DNA of 64,000 nt from Streptomyces bathyalis (GCF_015910445.1 NZ_CP048882.1:2418001-2482000); one strand, 5' to 3'; numbered from the stretch's first letter, positions 1 through 8,788 are shown. Notes: generated by a model from the sequence alone, not told the origin. Translations and numbers: made by a program.

Positions 1-297
1 GACCTTGCCCATGGCTCCGTCACGCTTGAGCCGCACGTTCAGACGGTAGGTCTGGCCCTTGCTGACGACGGTCCCGGACAGCTTGACCGAGTTGGCGCTC
101 TCGGCGGCGGCCCGTGCCTTCTTCTCGATCTTGGGCGCGGAGAGCTTGCCGACCCCGTTGGTGCCCGCGTCGGGGTCACTGCTTCCGCATGCGGCCAGCA
201 CCACTGTGAGTCCCACGCAGACGGTGCCCTTGAGGATGATGCTTCCTCGCGTGTCCCCTGCCTTCGGCAGGGAGGCCCCATAAGCGCTTCCAACCAC
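1..297 (-). CDS. Secreted lipoprotein, N-terminal part (runs off left edge)
   Basis: Only the first 99 codons are inside the window; the gene continues beyond base 1. I chose the GTG at 297-295 because an AGGAGG site lies about 7 nt before it. The protein has a hydrophobic signal segment and a lipobox ending in LAAC, with Cys37 as the predicted lipidated residue, then a polar linker and the start of a Lys-rich extracellular domain. Actinobacterial LppX/LprG-type lipoproteins begin like this, but too little is present to name the family. It is divergent from the MgtE-N/CBS gene. It would be exported by Sec and anchored on the outer face of the membrane. Confidence 0.7.
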   Translation of the reverse strand, partial: MVGSAYGASLPKAGDTRGSIILKGTVCVGLTVVLAACGSSDPDAGTNGVGKLSAPKIEKKARAAAESANSVKLSGTVVSKGQTYRLNVRLKRDGAMGKV

Positions 298-475
298 GTC
301 GGCAACCTCCTGGAGAACGGGCGGGGAGACGCACCTTACCGGTGCCCGGACCCGGGGGCGGACGGCAGCCGTCCGGACCATCGCGCAAGGTCCCACAAGG
401 CCGCACCAGGCTAGGCTGAAGACGGCAAAGGGTGCGTATGCACCGGAGTACGTACGGACGAGGAGGGCCCGACCG

Positions 476-1816
476 ATGGCCGCAGGCTCCTCCCGGGTCT
501 TCGTGTCGCACCTGTCGGGCGTCGCCGTCTTCGATCCCAACGGCGACCAGGTGGGACGGGTGCGCGACGTCGTCGTGATGCTGCGCGGACAGCCCGCGGC
601 GGAGGTCGACGGCCCGCGGCGCGACCGGCCGCCGAGCGTGCTGGGGCTCGTGGTCGAAGTGGTCAGCAGACGGCGGGTATTCCTGCCCATGACCCGTGTC
701 ACAGGTGTGGAGTCCGGCCAGGTCATCACCACGGGAGTGGTGAACATGCGCCGCTTCGAGCAGCGCCCCTCCGAGACCCTGGTCCTCGGGGAACTGCTGG
801 ACCGTCAGGTGGTGCTGGTGGAGACCGGCGAGGAGGTCACTGTCCTCGACGTCGGGATTCAGCAGCTCCCGGCACGCCGCGACTGGCAGATCGACAAGGT
901 GTTCGTGCGGCGCGGACGCCGCGGCAAGGGCGGCGCGCTCCGGCGGCGCGGCGAGACGCTGACCGTCGAGTGGTCGGCCGTCACCGGTTTCTCCGTGACG
1001 GAGAAGGAGCAGGGCGCCGCCACGCTGCTCGCCACCTTCGAGCGCATGCGGCCCGCGGACATCGCCAACACCGTCCACCACCTCTCGGCGAAGCGCCGGG
1101 TGGAGGTCGCGGCCGCACTCGACGACGACCGGCTCGCCGACGTGCTGGAGGAACTGCCCACCGACGACCAGGTCGAGCTCCTCGACGAGCTGTCCGACGA
1201 GCGTGCCGCGGACGTACTCGAGGCTATGGACCCCGACGACGCCGCCGATCTCCTCTCCGAGCTCGCCGAGCACGACAAGGAGCGGCTGCTCCAGCTGATG
1301 CGGCCCCAGGACGCGGCCCCCGTACGGCGGTTGCTGTCGTACGAGGAGGGCACCGCCGGCAACATGATGACGACGGAGCCCATCGTGCTCCAGCCGGACG
1401 ACACCGTCGCGCTGGCGCTCGCGCGGGTACGCAACGCCGACCTGTCCGCCCCACTGGCCGCGCAGGTCTTCGTCTGCCGTCCGCCCGACGAGACCCCCAC
1501 GGGGAAGTACCTGGGGCTCGTCCACTTCCAGAGGCTGCTGCGGGACCCGCCGTTCACGCTCGTCGGCTCGATCGTCGACACCGATCTGCGTCCGCTGCCG
1601 CCGGAGACGACGCTGCCTGCGGTGAGCAGCTACCTCGCGACGTACAACATCGTGGCGGCGCCCGTCGTCGACGACGGCGGCCATCTGCTGGGCGCCGTCA
1701 CGGTCGATGACGTCCTGGACCATCTGCTGCCGGACGACTGGCGTGAGGAGGCCGCACAGCGGCTACCCGGCGCCGGTGGACCGCGAGCGGAGGGGGTCGC
1801 ACGGCATGGCGGCTGA
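476..1816 (+). CDS. MgtE N-terminal/CBS domain protein (no membrane domain)
   Basis: 446 aa. Residues about 8-175 look like PRC-barrel-type beta modules. Residues about 185-285 form an MgtE intracellular N domain of helical repeats (VLEELPTDDQVELLDELSD type), and 295-425 form a CBS pair that opens with AGNMMTTEP. No transmembrane helix follows, so this is the cytosolic Mg2+-sensing half of an MgtE channel without the pore. A regulatory or ligand-sensing role is inferred. The start is supported by GAGGAGGG upstream. The stop overlaps the start of the DUF1003 gene by 11 bp, so the two are probably co-translated. The same pairing beside mrp is common in actinobacteria. Confidence 0.85.
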   Translation: MAAGSSRVFVSHLSGVAVFDPNGDQVGRVRDVVVMLRGQPAAEVDGPRRDRPPSVLGLVVEVVSRRRVFLPMTRVTGVESGQVITTGVVNMRRFEQRPSETLVLGELLDRQVVLVETGEEVTVLDVGIQQLPARRDWQIDKVFVRRGRRGKGGALRRRGETLTVEWSAVTGFSVTEKEQGAATLLATFERMRPADIANTVHHLSAKRRVEVAAALDDDRLADVLEELPTDDQVELLDELSDERAADVLEAMDPDDAADLLSELAEHDKERLLQLMRPQDAAPVRRLLSYEEGTAGNMMTTEPIVLQPDDTVALALARVRNADLSAPLAAQVFVCRPPDETPTGKYLGLVHFQRLLRDPPFTLVGSIVDTDLRPLPPETTLPAVSSYLATYNIVAAPVVDDGGHLLGAVTVDDVLDHLLPDDWREEAAQRLPGAGGPRAEGVARHGG

Positions 1817-2486
1817 ACGGGACAGGGACCGGATCCGGGACCGCGAGAAGGCGCGCGGCCGCGACCGTGAGCGGGACCGGGGACGCGAGGGTCTCCGTGA
1901 GCGCGAGAGGGACCGGGAACGCGAAGAGGCCCGTGAACGCGAGCGGGACCGTGAGCGCAGCACGCGCGGCCGGCTGGACGTGCCGCGGGCCCCGCGGCGC
2001 CGGCTGCTGCCGGAGTACGACCCCGACGCCTTCGGGCGGCTGTCGGAGGAGATCGCGCGCTTCCTGGGCACGGGCCGGTTCATCGTCTGGATGACGTTCG
2101 TCGTCATCGTCTGGATCGCGTGGAACGTGCTGTTGCCGGCGCCGCTGCGCTTCGACGAGTACCCCTTCATCTTTCTGACCCTCGCCCTCTCGCTGCAGGC
2201 GTCGTACGCGGCGCCGCTGATCCTGCTCGCGCAGAACAGGCAGGACGACCGCGACCGGGTCAATCTGGAGCAGGACCGCAAACAGAACGAGCGCAGCATC
2301 GCCGACACCGAGTTCCTCACCCGCGAGATCGCCTCGCTCCGCATGGGCCTCGGCGAGGTGGCCACCCGCGACTGGATCCGCTCCGAACTCCAGGAACTGG
2401 TCAAGGACCTGGAGCAGACGGGGCACATGGAGCGCACCGCCGAGAGGACCGGCAGCCGTGGCGGAGGCACGCCGGACGGTGGGTGA
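1806..2486 (+). CDS. DUF1003 family membrane protein with charged N-terminal repeat
   Basis: 226 aa. Residues about 4-52 are almost entirely Arg, Asp and Glu in alternating RD/RE units, a mixed-charge low-complexity stretch. The DUF1003 core follows, with LLPEYDPDAFGRLSE, two transmembrane helices (about 91-110 and 119-141) and the signature LLAQNRQDDRDR after the second. A coiled, charged C-terminal tail ends the protein. The function of DUF1003 is not established. The ATG at 1806 was chosen because it overlaps the end of the preceding CBS gene, as expected in a translationally coupled pair, and because longer starts read through that gene in another frame. Confidence 0.85.
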   Translation: MAAERDRDRIRDREKARGRDRERDRGREGLRERERDREREEARERERDRERSTRGRLDVPRAPRRRLLPEYDPDAFGRLSEEIARFLGTGRFIVWMTFVVIVWIAWNVLLPAPLRFDEYPFIFLTLALSLQASYAAPLILLAQNRQDDRDRVNLEQDRKQNERSIADTEFLTREIASLRMGLGEVATRDWIRSELQELVKDLEQTGHMERTAERTGSRGGGTPDGG

Positions 2487-2552
2487 CCCGCATCACTCCC
2501 GCTCCGAGTCGCTGCGCACACCCGCGGCTTCGGGTGCCCCTCGGGACGGCCG

Positions 2553-2564
2553 TACCATTTGCGC
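2553..2564 (+). promoter_or_regulatory. Candidate -10 box for a leaderless mrp transcript
   Basis: TACCAT at 2553-2558 ends 6 nt before the ATG at 2565 and there is no ribosome-binding site. This spacing would place the transcription start at or beside the start codon. No convincing -35 element is visible. Confidence 0.4.
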
Positions 2565-3752
2565 ATGGCTACCGACACTCCCCCAGAGTCCGTGCGGGAG
2601 GGGGATCCCTCTGCGACCCCTCCCACCGAGGACGCAGTTCGTGCCGCGCTCGCGACCGTCGACGACCCTGAGATCCACCGGCCGATCACCGACCTCGGCA
2701 TGGTGAAGTCCATCGGTATCGCGGCCGACGGCGCCGTCGACGTCGGGATCTATCTGACGGTTTCCGGCTGCCCGCTGCGCGAGACGATCACCTCCAACGT
2801 GACCGAGGCGGTCCAGGGTGTCGAGGGCGTCACACGCGTCTCCGTCGAGCTCGACGTGATGAGCGACGAGCAGCGCCGTGAGCTGGCCTCCTCCCTGCGA
2901 GGCGGCAAGGCCGAACGTGAAGTGCCCTTCGCCCAGCCCAGTTCGCTGACCCGCGTCTACTGCGTGGCCTCCGGCAAGGGCGGCGTGGGCAAGTCGTCGG
3001 TGACCGTCAACCTGGCCGCCGCGCTCGCCGCCGAGGGCCAGAAGGTCGGCGTGGTCGATGCGGACATCTACGGACATTCCGTACCGCGGATGCTCGGCAC
3101 CGACGGCCGGCCGACGCAGGTCGAGGACATGATCATGCCGCCGTCCGCACACGGGGTGAAGGTCATCTCGATCGGCATGTTCACGCCCGGCAACTCCCCC
3201 GTGGTGTGGCGGGGCCCGATGCTCCACCGCGCACTCCAGCAGTTCCTCGCGGACGTCTTCTGGGGCGACCTCGACGTGCTGCTGCTCGACCTGCCGCCCG
3301 GCACGGGCGACATCGCCATCTCCGTCGCCCAGCTCGTGCCCAACGCCGAGATCCTGGTCGTGACGACTCCGCAGCAGGCCGCCGCGGAGGTCGCGGAGCG
3401 CGCCGGTTCCATCGCGGTGCAGACGCACCAGAAGATCATCGGCGTCATCGAGAACATGTCGGGCATGCCCTGCCCGCACTGCGACGAGATGGTCGACGTC
3501 TTCGGCACCGGCGGCGGCCGGCGCGTCGCCCAGGGGCTCACCAAGACGACCGGCACCGACGTGCCGGTGCTGGGTGCCATCCCCATCGACCTGCGGCTGC
3601 GCGAGGGCGGCGACGAGGGCAAGCCGGTCGTGCTCAGCGACCCCGACTCGCCCGCCGGTTCGGAACTGCGCGCGGTGGCCTCGAAGATCGCCGCACGTCA
3701 GCGGGGGCTTTCGGGCATGTCGCTGGGTCTGACGCCGACCAACAAGTTCTGA
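2565..3752 (+). CDS. mrp: Mrp/NBP35-type P-loop ATPase (Fe-S cluster carrier)
   Basis: 395 aa. The N-terminal DUF59/MIP18 domain (about 22-95) is joined to a ParA-like NTPase with deviant Walker A GKGGVGKS at 137-144, the DIYGHS motif and DLPPGTGD at 242-249. CPHC at 303-306 is the CxxC that binds a bridging [4Fe-4S] cluster in the dimer. The family transfers Fe-S clusters to apoproteins in the cytosol. The ATG at 2565 is preferred over a TTG six bases upstream because it fits a leaderless start behind TACCAT. mrp lies in the same conserved block as sigE and tatB in mycobacteria. Confidence 0.95.
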   Translation: MATDTPPESVREGDPSATPPTEDAVRAALATVDDPEIHRPITDLGMVKSIGIAADGAVDVGIYLTVSGCPLRETITSNVTEAVQGVEGVTRVSVELDVMSDEQRRELASSLRGGKAEREVPFAQPSSLTRVYCVASGKGGVGKSSVTVNLAAALAAEGQKVGVVDADIYGHSVPRMLGTDGRPTQVEDMIMPPSAHGVKVISIGMFTPGNSPVVWRGPMLHRALQQFLADVFWGDLDVLLLDLPPGTGDIAISVAQLVPNAEILVVTTPQQAAAEVAERAGSIAVQTHQKIIGVIENMSGMPCPHCDEMVDVFGTGGGRRVAQGLTKTTGTDVPVLGAIPIDLRLREGGDEGKPVVLSDPDSPAGSELRAVASKIAARQRGLSGMSLGLTPTNKF

Positions 3753-3808
3753 CGACGCGGCAGGCGGCCGTCACCATGCTCGGCCGCGGGGTTTCGGCCG
3801 GCAGACGC

Positions 3809-3851
3809 ACGCGTGAGGGGTGCTCCCGGGACGGGGGCACCCCTCACGCGT
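3809..3851. terminator. Bidirectional terminator hairpin after mrp
   Basis: A perfect 15-bp inverted repeat (ACGCGTGAGGGGTGC and its complement) flanks a 13-nt loop between the convergent mrp and 3871-4524 genes. There is no T tract, as is usual in Streptomyces. Confidence 0.8.
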
Positions 3852-3870
3852 TCGATGTCGTGCGCTTCGG

Positions 3871-4524
3871 TCACTGCTGGTAGCTGGTGATGTCCTTCAC
3901 GACGGCGAAGCCCAGCCCGTAGGCGCTCATCCCACGCCCGTACGCACCGATGTGCACGCCTTCCTGTGCCGCACCGGCGAGCACCCACCCGTACTCCGAC
4001 TCGCGGTAGTGGAAGTCGGTCGGGACTCCGTCCACCGGCAGTGTCAGCGTGGACCATCCGGCACCGCCGAGATCGTCGGCGAGCTCCCACGCCACACTCG
4101 TCTGCTGGTCGAGCCAGTCCTGACGCAGGCCGCGCTCCATCTCCTGGGGCCATGTGCAGGACAGCAGCCCCGAGCCCGCGAGCCACGCGGCCGTGGACAC
4201 GGATGTCGCCTCCAGCACTCCGGTGCCGTCCGCGCTGCGCCGCACAGGGCGGCTCGCGACCGTGACGGTGACCGCGAAGCGCTGATTGTCCGGATTGGCC
4301 TCCACCTTGAGTGAGGGCACCTCGCCGTGCCCCGTCGAACCGTGTTCGACGGTGCCGTCCGCCGTCGTGCCGACCTGCATCAGCCAGCGTGGTCCACTGA
4401 AAGCCTCGTCGAGGCCGTACCACGGGAAGGAAGCCGTCAGAAACCCGTCCACAGCCCGCTCATCACCGGTTTCCTCCGGTGCGGCGGGCCCGGGTTCACC
4501 GGCCACCGTACTCGTCGTCTCCAT
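3871..4524 (-). CDS. Conserved hypothetical protein, soluble
   Basis: 217 aa with no signal peptide and no membrane segment. I do not recognise the family. Sequence features are an acidic, Ala/Pro-rich N terminus, a central beta-rich stretch rich in Trp (GPRWLMQVG, SCTWPQEMERGLRQDW) and a C terminus with FHYRESEYGWVLAGAAQEG. The ATG at 4524 has GAGGAGG 9 nt upstream. A longer reading frame starts at 4608 but lacks such a site. The gene converges with mrp and is followed by the shared hairpin at 3809-3851. Codon use is typical of the neighbourhood, so this is probably a lineage-conserved protein. Confidence 0.75.
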   Translation of the reverse strand: METTSTVAGEPGPAAPEETGDERAVDGFLTASFPWYGLDEAFSGPRWLMQVGTTADGTVEHGSTGHGEVPSLKVEANPDNQRFAVTVTVASRPVRRSADGTGVLEATSVSTAAWLAGSGLLSCTWPQEMERGLRQDWLDQQTSVAWELADDLGGAGWSTLTLPVDGVPTDFHYRESEYGWVLAGAAQEGVHIGAYGRGMSAYGLGFAVVKDITSYQQ

Positions 4525-4741
4525 CTTCCGACGCCTCCTCAATGCCCTGTGCCACGGGCAGCCTGCCCCCCTCGGACGGCGAACCCCGGACACTGGGAGG
4601 ATAGCCACCTGCGTCCGCCGTTTCGGGCATGACCAATCAACGGCCCTTCTTCAGGGACGTGAGATGCGCCTCTCAGGTGACCCGCATGAGGCAGATGATG
4701 CGGGCGGTGAGCGAAGTGCCCGGCTATGTGACCCGAAAGAC

Positions 4742-5230
4742 TCAGGTCGCGTCGGCGTCGAACGGCGGCGGTTCATCCTTCGGGCGCTCCCGCCGGCTCT
4801 CCTTGCTGAGCGGGTCGGAGGCGTCCAGGTCCGTGGCCGCGCCGCCCTTGCTCAGGCTCGTACGGCTTCCGCCGCCGCTGCTCCTGCCGCGCGCACCGAC
4901 GCTCTCGGTGCCGTTGACCGCGTCTGTGACGTCGGCCATGTCGTCACGGAAGTCCAGGCTGCTGCGGATCTCCTTGAGGCCCAGGTCGTCGCCGTCGAGC
5001 AGGTGCTTGCGGGCGAAGGTCTTCGGATTCAGATCCTGGAAGTCGAAGTCCTTGAACTCGGGCCCCAGCTCGGAGCGGATGTCGTCCCTGGCGTTGTCGG
5101 AGAACTGGCGCACCTTCCGGATGAAACCGGCCACGTCCTGGATCACCTTCGGCAGTTTCTCGGGACCGAAGACGAGGACCGCGAGGATGACGAGCGCGAC
5201 CAGCTCTAGGGGTCCTATGTCGAAGAACAC
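4742..5230 (-). CDS. tatB: Twin-arginine translocase subunit TatB
   Basis: 162 aa. It starts MFFDIGPLELVALVILAVLV, a single N-terminal transmembrane helix, followed by the hinge FGPEKLPK and a long amphipathic helix with conserved IRSELGPEFK. The TatB/TatA family forms the receptor complex that recognises twin-arginine signal peptides. The tail (about 110-162) is disordered and charged. The gene lies downstream of sigE and its anti-sigma gene on the same strand, as in mycobacteria, where an htrA protease gene sits between them. Here only 221 bp separate it from the anti-sigma gene. Confidence 0.93.
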   Translation of the reverse strand: MFFDIGPLELVALVILAVLVFGPEKLPKVIQDVAGFIRKVRQFSDNARDDIRSELGPEFKDFDFQDLNPKTFARKHLLDGDDLGLKEIRSSLDFRDDMADVTDAVNGTESVGARGRSSGGGSRTSLSKGGAATDLDASDPLSKESRRERPKDEPPPFDADAT

Positions 5231-5451
5231 CTTGCAGCTCCCTCATCCTCATGCGTTCGCGGGCGGTGGTGGGCCCTGTCTCACGGTACCCGCAGTGCGG
5301 GTCACGGTGGGAGCCCGCCTCGGCATCCGCACGAACGGAGCCGGGAGTGCGGCCGATTCCCGTGGAACCGCAATTCACCCTTTCCCAGCGGGACTTCGGC
5401 CCTTTCGGCCACCTCGGCCGAGCGGGACGGGACTGTGCGGCTGCCGTTCGC

Positions 5452-6507
5452 TCAGCGCTGCTGCGGAGCCGCCGTGGTGACCGGGTCGGTCGCACCCTCG
5501 CGGCCCTGGCGGATCGCGCCGCCCGGGAACGTGTCCGCGGGAAGCCCCGCATACGCCTCGGCGCCGTATCCATGGGGGCCCAGCGCCCCGGAGGCCCGGG
5601 CGGGCCACATCGTCCCGGAGGAGAAGTAGGCCTCGCGCAGCAGCGGACGAGGGCCGGCGCCGACGCGCTCACCCTCCTCCGGCGGCGCCGTGGGCGCCGC
5701 CCAGGGAGCGCCTCGCTGGAATCCCGCGCCGCGCCCCGCCTTGAGTGCCGCACCACTGCTGTCACCGGAGGTCGCGGTCGCGCTCAAGACCGTGCCGCTC
5801 ACTGCGCTGTGCGCCGCGCTCGCGTCCCGGCGGCGGCGCTCGCGGTCGCTGCTGCCGCCCGAGGAGGCCGTACGTACGGAGCTGGCAGCGGCCGTGCCGC
5901 TGTCGCCCTTGGCGATGGAGGGGCCACTGCCGGCCGTGCTGGAGCCCACGCCGCCCGCGAGGGCGAGGGCCGCCAGCGAGACCGCGCCTGCCGCCGCGAA
6001 GGCGAAGCGGCGGCCACGCGAGGAGAGCCGCTCCATCTCGTGTATCCGGAAGCCGCGGCTGGGCGTGAGGGCGCTGCCGCCCCGGCCGCCGCGAAGCTGC
6101 TCGAGGGCCCACAGGGCGCCGCCGGACTCGGCACGTGTCATCTGCGCGGCCGTGCCGGAGAGGCCGCCGGCGGATTTGCCTCCGCCGATGCCGCCGGAAC
6201 CCGACGGCAGCCCGTCGTCCGGGCCGTCGCCGGGCCCGCAGGCAGGCAAGCCCTGGAGCCGCGCCAGCAGACCGTCCGAAGGGGGCGGGGGCGCGGTGTC
6301 CGCGAAGACGTTCTTCACGCGGCGCTGCGCGTCGGCCTCCGCCTTGCAGCCGCCGCAGGTCGCCAGGTGCGACAGCACACGTTCGCGTGCGTCATGCCCG
6401 AGCTCGCCGTCGATCAACGCCGCGAGACGGTCACCGAGATGCAGCTCGGCCGGAGTGAGGTCTCTCTCCGGCTGCGGAGCTCTGCCACCCATGCCTGCGC
6501 CACTCAC
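5452..6507 (-). CDS. Zinc-containing anti-sigma factor for SigE (RseA-like)
   Basis: 351 aa. The cytosolic N-terminal anti-sigma domain has the ZAS signature H47-x3-C51-x2-C54 after a helix typical of zf-HC2 proteins. One transmembrane helix lies at about 167-187 ([20 protein letters not shown]). The remaining 160 residues are a Gly/Ala/Ser-rich extracytoplasmic tail with no recognisable fold. By family it should hold the adjacent ECF sigma factor inactive until a stress signal. The GTG start overlaps the sigma factor stop (GTGA), a sign of translational coupling and fixed stoichiometry. The tail is long compared with mycobacterial RseA. Confidence 0.88.
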   Translation of the reverse strand: MSGAGMGGRAPQPERDLTPAELHLGDRLAALIDGELGHDARERVLSHLATCGGCKAEADAQRRVKNVFADTAPPPPSDGLLARLQGLPACGPGDGPDDGLPSGSGGIGGGKSAGGLSGTAAQMTRAESGGALWALEQLRGGRGGSALTPSRGFRIHEMERLSSRGRRFAFAAAGAVSLAALALAGGVGSSTAGSGPSIAKGDSGTAAASSVRTASSGGSSDRERRRRDASAAHSAVSGTVLSATATSGDSSGAALKAGRGAGFQRGAPWAAPTAPPEEGERVGAGPRPLLREAYFSSGTMWPARASGALGPHGYGAEAYAGLPADTFPGGAIRQGREGATDPVTTAAPQQR

Positions 6508-7277
6508 GCGGCACCTACCTCCCCACTCCCTACGGCGGGAGCGGCTGCACTCAGGGAACGCTGCTGCTCCGCGCGTGCCTCGGGCGAACGGTGCTGCAGA
6601 GCCTTGCGCAGCTGCGAACGCCCCCGGTGGATGCGGCTGCGCACGGTGCCCAGCTTCACGCCGAGCGTGGCAGCGATCTCCTCGTACGAAAGTCCCTCGA
6701 TGTCGCAGAGCACCACGGCGGCACGGAACTCCGGCGCCAGAGTGTCAAGCGCCTGCTGGACGTCGGCGTCGAAGTGGGTGTCGTTGAAGTGCTGCTGCGG
6801 CGTCGGCTCACGGCTGGGAAGGCGCTCTGCGGCGTCCTCGGCGAGCGCGTCGAAGCGGATGCGCTGCTTGCGGCGCACCGTGTCGAGGAAGAGGTTCGTG
6901 GTGATGCGGTGCAGCCAGCCCTCGAACGTGCCGGGCGTGTACGTGGACAGGGAACGGAAGACGCGGACGAAGACCTCCTGAGTGAGATCTTCGGCGTCGT
7001 GCTGGTTACCGGTCAGGCGGTAGGCGAGGCGGTAGACGCGCGCACTGTGCGTGCTGACGATCTCCTCCCAGGAAGGAGGGGTCCACGCCTGGTTCTCCGC
7101 ATCGGTGTCGAACGTCGCCGTCGTCGCGGATTCGGCGGGGCGGACCTGGTCAGCGGTGTCTGTCACGGATTTCGGCTCGTCCGCCGACCTGCGAAAACGC
7201 CGGAGCATTCCACGGTCCCGGACAGCAGCCGCACCTCCCCTGTCGGCTCTGGTGGTGTCCAGTGGAATCCCAACCAT
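6504..7277 (-). CDS. sigE: ECF RNA polymerase sigma factor, SigE type
   Basis: 257 aa from the ATG at 7277, which has GAGGTGG just upstream. Region 2 (about 70-135) contains [20 protein letters not shown] and [22 protein letters not shown]. Region 4 (about 185-235) contains [19 protein letters not shown] and [16 protein letters not shown] reading frame continues upstream to 7403, but that start would sit inside the promoter at 7402-7427, so it is rejected. Neighbours (O-methyltransferase divergent, anti-sigma and tatB downstream) match the M. tuberculosis Rv1220c-sigE-rseA locus, which responds to envelope stress. The ECF promoter in front suggests autoregulation. Confidence 0.9.
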   Translation of the reverse strand: MVGIPLDTTRADRGGAAAVRDRGMLRRFRRSADEPKSVTDTADQVRPAESATTATFDTDAENQAWTPPSWEEIVSTHSARVYRLAYRLTGNQHDAEDLTQEVFVRVFRSLSTYTPGTFEGWLHRITTNLFLDTVRRKQRIRFDALAEDAAERLPSREPTPQQHFNDTHFDADVQQALDTLAPEFRAAVVLCDIEGLSYEEIAATLGVKLGTVRSRIHRGRSQLRKALQHRSPEARAEQQRSLSAAAPAVGSGEVGAA

Positions 7278-7401
7278 AACCACCTCGCCCGTTAGCTCCG
7301 GATAAGCACTTTTGACCGGCTCACCGTTCAGCCGTTCTTTCTGCTTCACAGTCGTCGATCGCAATTCCACGACACCCCCCTCGCACCTTCCAACTGATTT
7401 C

Positions 7402-7427
7402 AACGCTCGGTCCCATCAGCGGGTTCC
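7402..7427 (-). promoter_or_regulatory. ECF-type promoter for sigE (GGAACC-N16-CGTT)
   Basis: On the minus strand GGAACC (7427-7422) is followed by a 16-nt spacer and CGTTG (starting 7405), the -35/-10 pattern recognised by SigE/SigH-class ECF factors. It would start a transcript about 120 nt before the sigE ATG. Confidence 0.7.
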
Positions 7428-7450
7428 CGGGGCAACGGATACAGTCACCG

Positions 7451-8137
7451 TTGCGTGGAGGACGGGGACAGGAGAGGGCCATTACCGGCAACCGGCAGTC
7501 GAGCTGGGCGTTCGCCGATGCCTACGGCGCCGAGCTCGTCGACGACGCCGAGAACGCGGCGCTGCGCTGGGCCCGTGAGCGGGCTCAGCAGGCGGGCGTG
7601 CGCGCGGTGTCCCCCGCCACCGGTGCCACGCTGCGTCTGCTGGCCGCTGCCGCGGGTGCCAAGGCGGTGGCCGAGATCGGCACCGGGACCGGCGTCTCCG
7701 GCATCCATCTGATGGCCGGGATGCGGCAGGACGGCGTTCTCACGACGGTGGACACCGACCCCGAGCAGCAGCAGTTCGCGCGGCAGGCCTTCCGTGCCGC
7801 CGGCTTCGCCGGGAACCGGGCGCGGTTCATTCCGGGCTCCGCCCTCGACGTGCTGCCGCGCCTCGCCGACCGCGGCTACGACCTGGTCTTCTGCGACGGG
7901 GACCGCTCGGAGTGCCTGGAGTACTTCGCCGAGGCGCTGCGTCTGCTGCGGCCCGGCGGCCTCGTCTGCTTCGAAGGCGTCTTCGCCAACGGCCGCACCG
8001 TCGACTCCAGCGCCCAGCCCGCCGAGGTGCGCAAGCTGCGCGAACTGCTCGGCGCCGTACGGGAGAGCACCGAGCTCGTGCCGTCGCTGCTGCCCGTGGG
8101 AGACGGACTGCTCTGCGCGGTCAAGCGCGAGCAGTGA
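7451..8137 (+). CDS. SAM-dependent O-methyltransferase (Rv1220c-like)
   Basis: 228 aa, class I Rossmann methyltransferase of the catechol-OMT-like family 3. The SAM motif EIGTGTGVSG is at about 75-84, TTVDTDPEQQ follows as motif II, and FCDGDR is the acidic/metal region. The substrate is unknown. The start is uncertain: the TTG at 7451 has a poor ribosome site, whereas a good GGAGAGG (7471-7477) precedes an ATT codon at 7481 (reading ITGNRQSSWAF, a conserved beginning). The gene is divergent from sigE, the same arrangement as in mycobacteria. Confidence 0.88.
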   Translation: MRGGRGQERAITGNRQSSWAFADAYGAELVDDAENAALRWARERAQQAGVRAVSPATGATLRLLAAAAGAKAVAEIGTGTGVSGIHLMAGMRQDGVLTTVDTDPEQQQFARQAFRAAGFAGNRARFIPGSALDVLPRLADRGYDLVFCDGDRSECLEYFAEALRLLRPGGLVCFEGVFANGRTVDSSAQPAEVRKLRELLGAVRESTELVPSLLPVGDGLLCAVKREQ

Positions 8138-8221
8138 CCGCGCGGGGCCGCTGCTCCCGCGGCTGCCGGCACACCTCGTTGCCCCCGAGTCATGAGCCGG
8201 TGCACCACGGATGGAACACAT

Positions 8222-8254
8222 CTGCCCCGGAGCACGATGCGTGCTCCGGGGCAG
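8222..8254. terminator. Strong terminator hairpin
   Basis: A perfect 15-bp stem (CTGCCCCGGAGCACG with its complement) and a 3-nt ATG loop lie between the convergent methyltransferase and DUF3117 genes. Confidence 0.85.
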
Positions 8255-8312
8255 TGGAGAACCCACTGATGGCTCGCTCGGTCCGCGCGTGCGGGCCGCC
8301 CGCTGCCGGGCG

Positions 8313-8480
8313 TCAGCCGCAGACTTTCTTGAGCTCCTCACCGAGCGCAGTCGCCTCATCCGGGGTCAGCTCGACGACGAGTCGCCCACCGCCTTCGAGC
8401 GGAACGCGCATGACGATGCCCCGCCCCTCCTTGGTCACCTCGAGCGGGCCGTCACCCGTCCGCGGCTTCATGGCCGCCAT
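8313..8480 (-). CDS. DUF3117 small protein (Rv1211-like)
   Basis: 55 aa from the ATG at 8480, which has AGGAAGGGG upstream. It starts MAAMKPRTGDGPLEV and ends EELKKVCG, typical of the actinobacterial DUF3117 family. It is predicted to be a compact beta-sheet protein with one C-terminal helix and a penultimate Cys. The family function is not firmly established. It sits in the tag/divIVA-like/folP2 neighbourhood in mycobacteria too. Confidence 0.9.
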   Translation of the reverse strand: MAAMKPRTGDGPLEVTKEGRGIVMRVPLEGGGRLVVELTPDEATALGEELKKVCG

Positions 8481-8788
8481 GCTCGTTCCCCTTCCTGAAA
8501 CCAGCTGATCGCAGCCGACAACGAGCGTGTCACCGGCATCGAACACATTGCTTCAGAACCATTATCCCGCATGGCAGGACCCGATGACCAACAAGAGGTC
8601 GCACTACTTGTGACTCGCTCTTACCCAAAACCACTCATTCCGCCGACGAAGCTGCGATACTGCTCCGCTTCACCTCGTGATGCCCCGCCCGAAAGCCTCA
8701 TCGACGGGCCCGTTCCACAACCTTTGGCGGCAGGGAAGCGCCGAGGGACGCCCTGTCGGCGCCCGATGATCTGAGCCATGCTTGCCCC
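8481..8788. other. Divergent intergenic region, no gene
   Basis: 308 bp between DUF3117 (minus) and the enoyl-CoA hydratase (plus). It is relatively AT-rich for this genome. On the minus strand GATAAT near 8560 is a possible -10 box for DUF3117, but no -35 at normal spacing is visible. No supported small ORF or RNA hairpin was seen. Confidence 0.4.

Noticed and set aside
176..1723. 515-codon minus-strand frame
   Set aside because: Antisense shadow of the MgtE-N/CBS gene.
5251..6981. 576-codon plus-strand open frame
   Set aside because: It lies opposite the anti-sigma and sigma genes, with high-GC codon shadowing; no domain and no ribosome site.
7278..7403. N-terminal extension of SigE to 7403
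   Set aside because: The start would overlap the ECF promoter's -10 element, so it cannot be in the transcript.
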